64,000 nucleotides of DNA from contig NZ_FTNF01000006.1 in NCBI RefSeq assembly GCF_900156065.1, forward strand, positions 186,001 through 250,000, written 5' to 3'. The DNA is from Micromonospora avicenniae (lineage in GTDB: Bacteria; Actinomycetota; Actinomycetes; Mycobacteriales; Micromonosporaceae). The notes under the pieces were generated by a model, which ran no database searches, was not told the DNA's origin, and worked only from the letters and a program-made list of their open reading frames with translations. Shown here one piece after another: positions 33,253-40,873 of the stretch; the stretch's first letter is position 1; each line of letters starts with the position of its first letter. The position numbers and the translations under genes are program-made.

Positions 33253-33579
33253 CGATATGCGTACCTCGCCGCTGCGGACCGAGTCCGCCATCGCGTACTC
33301 GGCCGCGGTCTCGCAGAGGTGTGCCAGGTCCGCCCCTGAGTTGTCCGGCCACATGTCCCGTGCATCCATGATGGACGGTGAGACGAACTTGGCGCCCATC
33401 TTGCCCGCCACCGCCCGGGCCGGGAACGTCCTGCCGCAGCCGGTCGTGCTCACCGCCGACCGGCTCCGGCTCGTCGCCGGCAGCGGCGAAGCGCGGCGGG
33501 ACGACGTCGGCCGGCTCCTGCTCGTAGGCGGAGAGCGGGTCGCTGCCGGCGCCGGTGGACGCTCTGGGGTATTACTCAC
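33253..33579 (-). pseudogene. relic of an AAA+ ATPase
   Basis: On the minus strand one frame reads TTGCGRTFPARAVAGKMGAK, then FVSPSIMDARDMWPDNSGAD and LAHLCETAAEYAMADSVRSG. The first part is a decayed Walker A with its following helix (PGCGKTFLARAVAGEMGA in intact relatives), joined without the Walker B, sensor and arginine-finger regions directly to the C-terminal SGADLAHLCETAAE helical segment. About 100-120 residues are missing and the upstream part is in another frame. It looks like an internally deleted, non-functional gene of the FtsH/VCP-like actinobacterial group. Confidence 0.55.
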
Positions 33580-33705
33580 CGTAAGCGTCCGCTGACCGAT
33601 TCTAAAGGTCGCCGCGTCTCGTCTGGTATCGCCCGCAGCCCTCCACCACGCACAGTAGTGTCACCGTTGAGCGACCAGCGCCCGTCGACCCGAGAGGTGA
33701 CCGGA

Positions 33706-34812
33706 GTGAGCACCCCTGGCAAGACCCGCGTGGCCGTCGTCTTCGGCGGTCGCAGCCCGGAGCACGGCATCTCCTGCGTCAGCGCCGGCGGCGTGATCAG
33801 CGCCCTCGATCCGGACGAGTACGAGGTGGTGCCGGTGGGCATCACGCGGGCCGGGCAGTGGGTGCTCACCGGCGGCGAGCCGGACCAGCTCGTCATCCGG
33901 GCCCGGCAGCTGCCGGAGATCACCGCGGACTCCGGCGTGGACCTGGTGCTTCGCGCCGACCCCACCGGGCGCGGGCTGATGGTGCTCGACCAGGTGGAGG
34001 GTCCCCGTGCGCTCGCCGACGTGGATGTGGTCTTCCCCGTTCTGCACGGCGCCTACGGCGAGGACGGCACCATCCAGGGCATGTTGGAGATGGCGGGCAT
34101 CCCGTACGTCGGGGCGAACGTGTTCGCCTCGGCCGCCGCCATGGACAAGGAGTTCACCAAGAAGCTCTGCGCCGCCGAGGGCATCCCGATCGGCCCGTAC
34201 GCGGTGCTGCGCAACGGGATGACGTTGAGTGACGCCGACAAGGAACGGCTGGGCCTGCCGGTCTTCGTCAAGCCGTCCCGGGCCGGGTCGTCCGTCGGCG
34301 TGAGCAAGGTGAGCGACTGGTCCGACCTGGACGCGGCGGTCGCCCTCGCCCGGGAGACCGATCCGAAGGTGCTCGTGGAGAGCGCCATCGTCGGCCGTGA
34401 GGTCGAGTGCGGCGTGCTGGAAGGGGAGGCCGGCGGCAGCCCCGAGGCGTCGGTGATCGCCGAGGTCCGCTTGGTCGCCGACCACGAGTTCTACGACTTC
34501 CAGGCGAAGTACATCGACTCGGCGACGTCCTGCGAGTACGACGTCCCGGCCAACCTGCCCGAGCGGGTCACCCGGGAGATACAGGACTACGCGGTGCGTT
34601 CCTTCACCGCGCTCGACTGTGCCGGCCTGGCCCGGGCGGACTTCTTCGTCACCCCGGAACTGGACGTCTACCTCAACGAGGTCAACACCATGCCGGGCTT
34701 CACGCCGTCGTCGATGTTCCCGAAGATGTGGGCGATGTCGGGGCTGGAGTATCCGAAGCTGGTCGACCGCCTGGTCCGCACCGCCCTCGCCCGGGGCGTC
34801 GGTCTGCGCTGA
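33706..34812 (+). CDS. ddl: D-alanine--D-alanine ligase
   Basis: A 368-residue ATP-grasp enzyme joining two D-Ala for peptidoglycan. VAVVFGGRSPEHGISCVSAG, VFPVLHGAYGEDGTIQGMLE, GIPYVGANVFASAAAMDKEF, VFVKPSRAGSSVGVSKV, SCEYDVPANLP and LNEVNTMPGFTPSSMFPKMW are diagnostic; the Tyr-Lys-Ser triad region is intact. It corresponds to actinobacterial DdlA. I start at GTG 33706, with GAGG upstream; TAGTGT at 33656-33661 is a candidate -10 box about 40 bp upstream. Confidence 0.95.
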   Translation: MSTPGKTRVAVVFGGRSPEHGISCVSAGGVISALDPDEYEVVPVGITRAGQWVLTGGEPDQLVIRARQLPEITADSGVDLVLRADPTGRGLMVLDQVEGPRALADVDVVFPVLHGAYGEDGTIQGMLEMAGIPYVGANVFASAAAMDKEFTKKLCAAEGIPIGPYAVLRNGMTLSDADKERLGLPVFVKPSRAGSSVGVSKVSDWSDLDAAVALARETDPKVLVESAIVGREVECGVLEGEAGGSPEASVIAEVRLVADHEFYDFQAKYIDSATSCEYDVPANLPERVTREIQDYAVRSFTALDCAGLARADFFVTPELDVYLNEVNTMPGFTPSSMFPKMWAMSGLEYPKLVDRLVRTALARGVGLR

Positions 34813-34883
34813 CGCCCCCTGAGCAGATGCCGCCGGGCCGGGCGACCGGGACCGTGCGGGCCCGCACCCACGGTGGGGTGAGG

Positions 34884-35528
34884 TCAGCCGCGGCAGCCGG
34901 CGGGAATGTCGCCGCCGGAGGGAACCGCGGCCACGATCGTGTCCGAGATCGGCGGCACCCACTGCAACGCCGCCCCGTACTCGCGGGGTACCCGCACCGT
35001 CACCGCGGTCTCCCGGTCGACGGTGGTGAGCACGGTCGCGTCCGGCTGTTCGTCGGCGTACCAGCAGACCTTGTTGACCGAGTAGACGTCGGACGTGGGC
35101 GGGAGCGACGGCTCGGCACCGCCGCACGCCAGGGTGACGGCCGGATCCCCGTACGCGGCGTTCTGCTCCGGACCGGCGGTCACCGGACGCTGGTGCAGGT
35201 CGCGGACGGTCGGTGGCAGCTGGGAGAGCAGCGCACGGCAGAGGACGGCCGGCCGGGTGGCGAGCGCCGGAGCGGCCATCTCGACCGGCGCGGTCGACTG
35301 CGGCCGGGCAGCGGTGGCCGACGGGCTCGGCGCGGGCGCCGGCGAGTCCGGCGCGAGCTGGACGAAGGCGAGCACGCCCACCAGCAGCGTGATCGGCAGC
35401 GCGACCAACGTCGCGATCAGGGCCGCGCGCCGGTTCGTGCCCTCCTGGCCACGCCGGGCATCCGGGGGTGCCTCTTCCGGCAGCTCGTCGGTCCGGTCGT
35501 CGGCGGGGGTTTCAGTGATCTTGTCCAC
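34884..35528 (-). CDS. DUF3515 membrane protein
   Basis: A 214-residue protein with an acidic cytoplasmic N-terminus, one membrane helix (ALIATLVALPITLLVGVLAF, about 35-54), a Pro/Ser/Ala linker and an extracellular domain with LCRALLSQLPPTVRDL, YGDPAVTLACGGAEP, VCWYADEQ and WVPPISDTIVAAV, matching DUF3515. Three or four cysteines may form disulfides outside. The GTG at 35528 abuts the stop codon of the RAM-domain gene. Its position between ddl and thiL follows mycobacterial gene order. Confidence 0.82.
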   Translation of the reverse strand: MDKITETPADDRTDELPEEAPPDARRGQEGTNRRAALIATLVALPITLLVGVLAFVQLAPDSPAPAPSPSATAARPQSTAPVEMAAPALATRPAVLCRALLSQLPPTVRDLHQRPVTAGPEQNAAYGDPAVTLACGGAEPSLPPTSDVYSVNKVCWYADEQPDATVLTTVDRETAVTVRVPREYGAALQWVPPISDTIVAAVPSGGDIPAGCRG

Positions 35529-35762
35529 TTACAGACGCACCACGGAGCAGGTGAGGGTGCGGGTGATGCCGGGCACCATCTGCACGTTGCTGACGATGAG
35601 TTTGCCGAGCTCGTCGACGGTGTTCGCCTCGGTGAGGACGACCACGTCGTACGGGCCGGTGACGGCGTCGACGCGTACCACGCCGGCGAGGTCGGCAATT
35701 CGACCGGCCACGTCACGCGCGCGGCCGACCTCCGTCTGAATGAGGATGTACGCCTGTACCAC
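35529..35762 (-). CDS. stand-alone Lrp/AsnC ligand-binding (RAM) domain protein
   Basis: A 77-residue protein, VQAYILIQTEVGRARDVAGR, VVRVDAVTGPYDVVVLTEAN, then MVPGITRTLTCSVV. This is a RAM domain without the DNA-binding half, a form common in actinobacteria and archaea; it may bind amino acids and form mixed oligomers with full Lrp proteins. GGAGG precedes the start. The stop abuts the DUF3515 start, so the two are cotranscribed. They are divergent from thiL. Confidence 0.85.
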   Translation of the reverse strand: MVQAYILIQTEVGRARDVAGRIADLAGVVRVDAVTGPYDVVVLTEANTVDELGKLIVSNVQMVPGITRTLTCSVVRL

Positions 35763-35908
35763 GACTCGACCTCCCTCCGCCGCCGCGTCGAGCGGCCCGA
35801 AGGGTGAAACTACCCTACGGTGCAGGTCCGAACCCTATCGGTGGTCGAGGAGATGCGTTGAGCGAGCGCGGCGGGGCCGGGCAGCAGGAGCGGAACGAGG
35901 GTGACCGA

Positions 35909-36847
35909 GTGAGCGTCGCAGCGGTCGGTGAGTTCGGGTTGATCGAGCGGGTGACCGCCCGCCTGTCGCACGGGCCGGCCACCCTGTTGGGACCCGGTGA
36001 CGACGCGGCGGTGATCGCCGCGCCGGACGGCCGGGTCGCCGCGTCGACCGACGTGCTGGTCGAGGGACGGCACTTCCGGCGGGACTGGGGCAGCGCCCGG
36101 GACATCGGGCATCGGGCGGCGGCGGCGAACCTGGCCGACATCGCGGCCATGGGCGGGACCCCGACCGCACTGCTGGTCGCCCTCTGCATGCCGGCGGAGC
36201 TCGAACTCAGCTGGGCGGAGGAGCTGGCCGACGGGCTGGCAGCCGAGGCGGCCAGGGTCGGGGCGAGCGTGGTGGGCGGCGACATGTCGGCCAGCCCCAC
36301 GCTGACCATCGCCGTGACGGCGCTGGGCGACCTGGGCGGACGAGCGCCGGTGCTGCGCTCCGGGGCACGTCCCGGCGACGTGGTCGCCCTCGCCGGTCGG
36401 ACCGGTTACGCGGCCGCCGGACTGACAGTGCTCTCCCGTGGGTTCCGCACACCCCGGCTGCTCGTCGAGGCGTACCGCCGGCCGGAGGTGCCGTACCCGG
36501 CGGGGCCGCAGGCCGCCCAGCTCGGGGCCACCGCCATGATCGACGTTTCGGACGGGCTCCTGGCCGACCTGGGACACGTGGCGAAGGCCAGCGGGGTCGC
36601 TGTCGACGTGCGGCGGGACGCCTTCGAGGTACCGCCGCAGATGCGCGACGCGGCGCAGGCGCTGGGCGCCGACCCGTACGCCTGGCTCCTCGGCGGCGGC
36701 GAGGACCACGCGCTGGCCGCGACCTTCCCGCCGGACGTGGTCCTGCCCGCGCCGTGGCGGCCGATCGGCGAGGTGACCGCGGGCTCCGGGGTGACGGTCG
36801 ACGGGAGCCCGTACGCCGGATCGCCTGGTTGGGACCACTTCCGATGA
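35909..36847 (+). CDS. thiL: thiamine-monophosphate kinase
   Basis: A 312-residue enzyme phosphorylating thiamine monophosphate to the diphosphate. LLGPGDDAAVI, STDVLVEGRHFRRDW, AAANLADIAAMGGTP, VVGGDMSASPTLTIAVTALG, MIDVSDGLLADLGHVAKASG and LLGGGEDHALAATF are the family's metal and nucleotide motifs. The start is uncertain: GTG 35909 (SVAAVGEFGLIERV, with GAGGG upstream) is my choice. TTG 35858 with a GAGGAG site would add 17 codons, SERGGAGQQERNEGDR, that resemble the linker cassettes seen elsewhere in this window. Confidence 0.92.
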   Translation: MSVAAVGEFGLIERVTARLSHGPATLLGPGDDAAVIAAPDGRVAASTDVLVEGRHFRRDWGSARDIGHRAAAANLADIAAMGGTPTALLVALCMPAELELSWAEELADGLAAEAARVGASVVGGDMSASPTLTIAVTALGDLGGRAPVLRSGARPGDVVALAGRTGYAAAGLTVLSRGFRTPRLLVEAYRRPEVPYPAGPQAAQLGATAMIDVSDGLLADLGHVAKASGVAVDVRRDAFEVPPQMRDAAQALGADPYAWLLGGGEDHALAATFPPDVVLPAPWRPIGEVTAGSGVTVDGSPYAGSPGWDHFR

Positions 36848-36853
36848 GGGTCG

Positions 36854-36859
36854 TACCCT
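36854..36859 (+). promoter_or_regulatory. -10 box of the GNAT gene
   Basis: TACCCT, 6 bp from the GTG at 36866. Confidence 0.45.
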
Positions 36860-36865
36860 GTGCCG

Positions 36866-37333
36866 GTGAGTGAGATCGACATCCGTGCCGTGCCGTTCGA
36901 CTCGGCGGTGGCACAGAAGCTCATCCGGGCCGCGCTGGCCGACCTGGGCGCGCGGTACGGCGGCAGCGGCGACGACACACCGGTGGACGTGGCCGAGTTC
37001 GTCCCGCCGGACGGCACGTTCCTCGTCGCCTACCTCGACGGTGAGCCCGTCGGCTGCGGCGGTTGGCGCAGCCACGGCGCGGAGGGCGACACGGCCGAGC
37101 TGAAGCGGATGTACACCGCCCCGGATTCCAGGGGACGTGGCGTGGCCCGGACGGTGCTGGCGGCCATCGAACGCTCGGCCCTCGCCCACGGGCGCAAGCG
37201 GGTGATCCTGGAGTGTGGCGACAAACAGCCCGAGGCGATCGCCATGTACGCCTCGGCCGGCTACGAGCGCATCCCGAACTTCGGCTACTACAAGGACTCG
37301 CCGGGCTGCATCTCGTTCGGCCGTACCCTCTGA
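36866..37333 (+). CDS. GNAT-family N-acetyltransferase
   Basis: A 155-residue protein. The acetyl-CoA pyrophosphate-binding motif A is LKRMYTAPDSRGRGVARTVL (RGRGVA, about 87-92); motif B contains AIAMYASAGYERIPNFGYY. The C-terminal PGCISFGRTL is typical of small acetyltransferases. The substrate is unknown. The TACCCT box 6 bp upstream favours GTG 36866 over GTG 36860. The gene begins 18 bp after thiL in the same direction. Confidence 0.87.
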   Translation: MSEIDIRAVPFDSAVAQKLIRAALADLGARYGGSGDDTPVDVAEFVPPDGTFLVAYLDGEPVGCGGWRSHGAEGDTAELKRMYTAPDSRGRGVARTVLAAIERSALAHGRKRVILECGDKQPEAIAMYASAGYERIPNFGYYKDSPGCISFGRTL

Positions 37334-37370
37334 TACCGCACTCCGTCCGGCACCGCCGGTGTGGTCGGCC

Positions 37371-38624
37371 CTACGCGGTGACGATCTGGATCTGCTCGGC
37401 GGCCTTGCCGGCCGCCGCGGTGGCCTCGGTCGGGTCGGCGCCCCAGGCCATCACGTGCCCGCTGCGGGCCAGCGAGTGCGTCACCTCGCCGACCGCCGAG
37501 CCGATCGCGACGTCGAAGTGCACGTGCAGCACTCCGGCGACCCGGCGGGCCGCCCGGACGCCCTCGATGGCGGTGATGGTGCCGGGCGGGGCGACCAGGA
37601 ACTCCGCCGCCGCCGCGCCGGTCGTCCTGGTGGGTAGCTTGGGCCGCTCGCCGCGCAGCGTCCGCAGGTACGCCTCGACGAACCCGCACTCGTACGCGAT
37701 CGAGATCAGCGCGGTGATCATGTCGCCGGGGAGCCGCGCGGCACACTCGATCAGGGTCGGCACGCCGTCCGCCATGATCCATTCGCTGTGCAGCACACCG
37801 GTGCCGAAGCCGGCGGCCCGGCCCAACCGGGCCGCCGCGCCGAGCAGCGCCCGCTGGTCGTCGTCGGGCAGGAGGGACGGCACGGTGTGCCCCGCCTCCA
37901 CCGGGCGCCGTCCGAGCATCACCCGCTTGTCGGTGACGTTGCCGAAGATGACCTCACCGTCGACGACCAGCAGCTCGACGCTGTGCTCCCGGCCGTCGAG
38001 CACCTGCTCGACGAGGACGGCGCTGGGCAGCCCGCGAGCGGCGACCTCCGGCGTGAGTATCGGATCAGCGGTCTCCGCCCAGGCGTCGGCGATCAGCTCC
38101 GGATCGGTGAGGATCTGCACGCCGAGGCTGCCCGAGCGGCGGGTGGGCTTCAGCACGCACCGGCCGCCGTGCCGGCGGGCGAACGCGGTCGCCGCGGCCG
38201 GGTCGTCGACCAGCTCGAACGCCGGGTTGGCGAGGCCTGCCTCGGCTGCCAGCAGCCGCATCCGGTGCTTGTCGGTGAAGATCTCGGCGGCAGCGGTCCC
38301 GGCGCCGGGTAGCCCGAGCGCCTCGGCCAGGCGGGCGCTCGCACCCACCGACCACTCGAAACCGGGCATCACCAGCCGGGCGTCGGTGAGTCCGGGCTCG
38401 CGCGCGATCAGCGCGTCCGCGTCGAGGCCCGTCTGGTACTCGGCGGGGACGACCCGGGAGACGAAGGGCAGTTCCGCGGCGAGGCGATCGATGTCCCGGC
38501 GGCGGATCACGTCGGGTTCCTCGATGAGCACGACGCTTCCGGCGGGTAGATCCTCGGCGAACCAGCGCAGCATTCCCTGCGAGGCCCCGACGATGATCAT
38601 CTGCTCCCGGCCCAGGTCCTGCAC
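37371..38624 (-). CDS. ATP-grasp ligase of unknown substrate
   Basis: A 417-residue protein. The N-terminus (MIIVGASQGMLRWFAEDLP) is a Rossmann-like preATP-grasp domain. ATP-grasp motifs are FTDKHRMRLLAAEAGLANP, GGRCVLKPTRRSGSLGVQIL, VLVEQVLDGREHSVELLVVD and the metal-binding HSEWIMADGVPTLIECAARL. The C-terminal part has FLVAPPGTITAIEGV. It resembles carboxylate-amine ligases such as L-amino acid ligases (BacD/YwfE type). No biosynthetic partners lie nearby, so the product cannot be inferred. The GTG at 38624 has GGGAGGGG upstream. Confidence 0.82.
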   Translation of the reverse strand: MQDLGREQMIIVGASQGMLRWFAEDLPAGSVVLIEEPDVIRRRDIDRLAAELPFVSRVVPAEYQTGLDADALIAREPGLTDARLVMPGFEWSVGASARLAEALGLPGAGTAAAEIFTDKHRMRLLAAEAGLANPAFELVDDPAAATAFARRHGGRCVLKPTRRSGSLGVQILTDPELIADAWAETADPILTPEVAARGLPSAVLVEQVLDGREHSVELLVVDGEVIFGNVTDKRVMLGRRPVEAGHTVPSLLPDDDQRALLGAAARLGRAAGFGTGVLHSEWIMADGVPTLIECAARLPGDMITALISIAYECGFVEAYLRTLRGERPKLPTRTTGAAAAEFLVAPPGTITAIEGVRAARRVAGVLHVHFDVAIGSAVGEVTHSLARSGHVMAWGADPTEATAAAGKAAEQIQIVTA

Positions 38625-38742
38625 GGCCTGCCCCTCCCCGTGAGCGCCGCACCGGACGATCCGGCGCTCGGCGCAGGGAGACCCTAACCGGACACACGGC
38701 GATGGTCTATGCCTCGTCGGCTACCTGTCAGACCTCGCGCAT

Positions 38743-38774
38743 ACGACAAGGCCGGCGGACCTGGGTCCGCCGGC
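38743..38774 (-). terminator. terminator of rpmB
   Basis: Perfect arms GCCGGCGGAC (38751-38760) and GTCCGCCGGC (38765-38774) around CTGG; on the minus strand CTTGTC follows. Confidence 0.7.
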
Positions 38775-38808
38775 TGGTCGTGATCGGGTGTGGTCGGCTA
38801 CCGCCGGA

Positions 38809-39000
38809 TCAGGCGCGGGTGACCTTGCCGGCCTTGATGCACGAGGTGCAGACCTGCAGCTTCTTGGTGGTGCCGCCACCGGCCGGGGTACGCACCGACT
38901 GGATGTTCGGGTTCCAGCGGCGGTTGGTCCGCCGGTGCGAGTGGGACACGTTGTGGCCGAAGCCCGGTCCCTTGCCACAGACGTCGCACACGCTAGCCAC
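38809..39000 (-). CDS. rpmB: 50S ribosomal protein L28
   Basis: A 63-residue protein, [20 protein letters not shown], then [11 protein letters not shown] and [18 protein letters not shown]. Two CxxC pairs mark the zinc-binding (C+) form, so it is the copy expected in zinc-replete cells. GTG start with AGGAG upstream. It is divergent from the DAK gene and has its own terminator. Confidence 0.95.
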   Translation of the reverse strand: MASVCDVCGKGPGFGHNVSHSHRRTNRRWNPNIQSVRTPAGGGTTKKLQVCTSCIKAGKVTRA

Positions 39001-39205
39001 GGGATACTCCTGAGATTGAAACGTTCATGAGGTCGCCGGCCGCAGGTGCTGCCCGGGCAACCTGGCCAGGTTACCCGATGACCAGCCGGTCTGCCCAACC
39101 GGGCCGGGGCGGCGAGCACCGGTCACCGTGCCGGAGCCGCGAAGCAGGATAGCGGGCGGCCGCGGGACACGCCGGGCGAGCCCGGCGGGTGTCCGCCGCC
39201 GCCAG

Positions 39206-39211
39206 TAGGCT
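39206..39211 (+). promoter_or_regulatory. -10 box of the DAK-family gene
   Basis: TAGGCT, 7 bp from the GTG at 39219. Confidence 0.45.
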
Positions 39212-39218
39212 TCTCGCC

Positions 39219-40829
39219 GTGCTGGACACCCTCGACGCCGCCGCGGTCCGCCGCTGGTGCGCGGACGGGTTGGCCGCGCTCAAGCGGCACCAGACCGAGA
39301 TCGACCAGTTGAACGTCTACCCCGTGCCCGACGGCGACACCGGCACGAACATGGTGCTCACGCTGACCTCGGCTCAGCAGGCGCTCGCCATGGACCTGGA
39401 CACGCTCCCCGACGGCGAGGCCACGCCGCACGGGCACGCGCTGCGGCTGATGGCCCGGGGTGCCCTGCTCGGCGCGCGGGGCAACTCCGGGGTGATCCTC
39501 TCGCAGATCCTGCGCGGTTTCGCCGACGCGGCCGGCGCGGTGCCGGCGGTACGCGGGCGGGTGCTGGCGTCCGCGCTGGCTGACGCGACCGCCGCCGCCT
39601 ACCGGGCGGTGACCCGACCGGTGGAGGGCACCCTGCTCAGCGTGGTCGCCGCAGCGGCCGCTGCGGCCGAGCAGGCGGACACCGACGACCTGTGCACCGT
39701 GGCCGGGGCCGCGGCGCGGGAAGCCGCGTCGGCGCTGGCGCGTACCCCCGACCAGTTGCCCGCGCTGGCCCGGGCCGGCGTGGTCGACGCGGGCGGCCGC
39801 GGGCTGTGCCTACTGCTGGACGCCCTGGTCGAGGTGGTGACCGGGGAACGTCCGGCCCGGCCGGCGCCCGTGCCGCGAGCGGTCGTCCCACCCGCCACCG
39901 CCGTCCGGGAGACCGGCTCCGACCGGTACGCCTACGAGGTGCAGTTCCTCCTCGACGCCGAGCGGGTGGCGGTCGACCGGATGCGCGATGTGTTGGACGC
40001 GCTGGGCGACTCCCTCGTGATCGTCGGGGACGGTGCCGCCGGCGTCGGCACCTGGAACGTGCACGTGCACGTCAACGACGTCGGCGCGGCGATCGAGGCG
40101 GGTGTGGTCGCCGGCCGGCCGCACCGGATCTCGGTGACCCGCTTCGCGGACCAGACCGCGCCACCGGCCCCCGCCACGGACGGCCGGGCCGCCGTGGTGG
40201 TGGCGCCCGGCGCCGGGATCGCCGAGCTCTTCCGTGCCGAGGGCGCCACCGTGGTACCGGGCAACCCGTCCACCGGTGAGCTGCTGGACGCCATCCGGGC
40301 CACCGGCGCGGCGCGGGTGGTGGTGCTGCCCAATGACGGCAACACCGAAGCGGTGGCGAGCGCCGCCGCGAAGGAGGCGCACCGTCTGGGCGTCAAGGTC
40401 AGTGTGGTGCCCACCCGTTCCCCGGTGCAGGCGCTGGCCGCGCTGGCGGTCCGTGACCCGGGGCGACGCTTCGAGGACGACGTCATCGCCATGGCGGAGG
40501 CGGCGGGGGCCTGCCGCTACGCCGAGGTCTGCCACGCCGGTCGCGCGGCGCTCACCGTCGCCGGGCCCTGCGCGCCCGGCGACGTGCTGGCCCTGGTGGA
40601 GGGGGAGGTGCATCTGATCGGGGCCGATCTCGTGGGCACCTGCGTCGCCGTGGTCGACCGGATGCTCGGCGGCGGCGGCGAGCTGGTCACCCTGATCTCC
40701 GGAGCCGACGCACCGGCCGGGCTCGTCGAAGCGGTCCGCGCGCACGTGGGGAGCCGCTGGCCGTTCGTGGAGGTGCACGCGTACCCGGGCGGGCAACCGC
40801 ACTATCCGCTCCTGGTGGGGGTCGAATGA
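39219..40829 (+). CDS. DAK/DegV-type kinase (FakA/YloV-like)
   Basis: A 536-residue protein. The N-terminal Dak phosphatase/kinase (DhaL-like) domain has LNVYPVPDGDTGTNMVLTLT (metal-binding Asp pair), RGALLGARGNSGVILSQILR, RPVEGTLLSVV and AGVVDAGGRGLCLLLDALVE. The C-terminal half has VVVLPNDGNTEAVASAAAKE and VVPTRSPVQALAALAV. FakA in firmicutes phosphorylates fatty acids bound to FakB; in actinobacteria the role is unproved. It sits directly before recG, as in many Gram-positives. The GTG at 39219 is supported by a TAGGCT box 7 bp upstream. Confidence 0.88.
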   Translation: MLDTLDAAAVRRWCADGLAALKRHQTEIDQLNVYPVPDGDTGTNMVLTLTSAQQALAMDLDTLPDGEATPHGHALRLMARGALLGARGNSGVILSQILRGFADAAGAVPAVRGRVLASALADATAAAYRAVTRPVEGTLLSVVAAAAAAAEQADTDDLCTVAGAAAREAASALARTPDQLPALARAGVVDAGGRGLCLLLDALVEVVTGERPARPAPVPRAVVPPATAVRETGSDRYAYEVQFLLDAERVAVDRMRDVLDALGDSLVIVGDGAAGVGTWNVHVHVNDVGAAIEAGVVAGRPHRISVTRFADQTAPPAPATDGRAAVVVAPGAGIAELFRAEGATVVPGNPSTGELLDAIRATGAARVVVLPNDGNTEAVASAAAKEAHRLGVKVSVVPTRSPVQALAALAVRDPGRRFEDDVIAMAEAAGACRYAEVCHAGRAALTVAGPCAPGDVLALVEGEVHLIGADLVGTCVAVVDRMLGGGGELVTLISGADAPAGLVEAVRAHVGSRWPFVEVHAYPGGQPHYPLLVGVE

Positions 40830-40873
40830 GCGAGCAGATCATCGGGTCCGGCGCGGGGGCGCGTCATGAGTGA
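40826..40873 (+). other. 16-codon linking mini-frame between DAK gene and recG
   Basis: ATG at 40826 overlaps the DAK-gene stop (ATGA). The frame MSEQIIGSGAGARHE ends at TGA 40871-40873, inside the first codons of recG (ATG 40866). Each end carries TGAGCGAG or TGAGTGAG, as in the plsC-gpsA linker. It may couple translation or be a repeat fossil. Confidence 0.4.
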
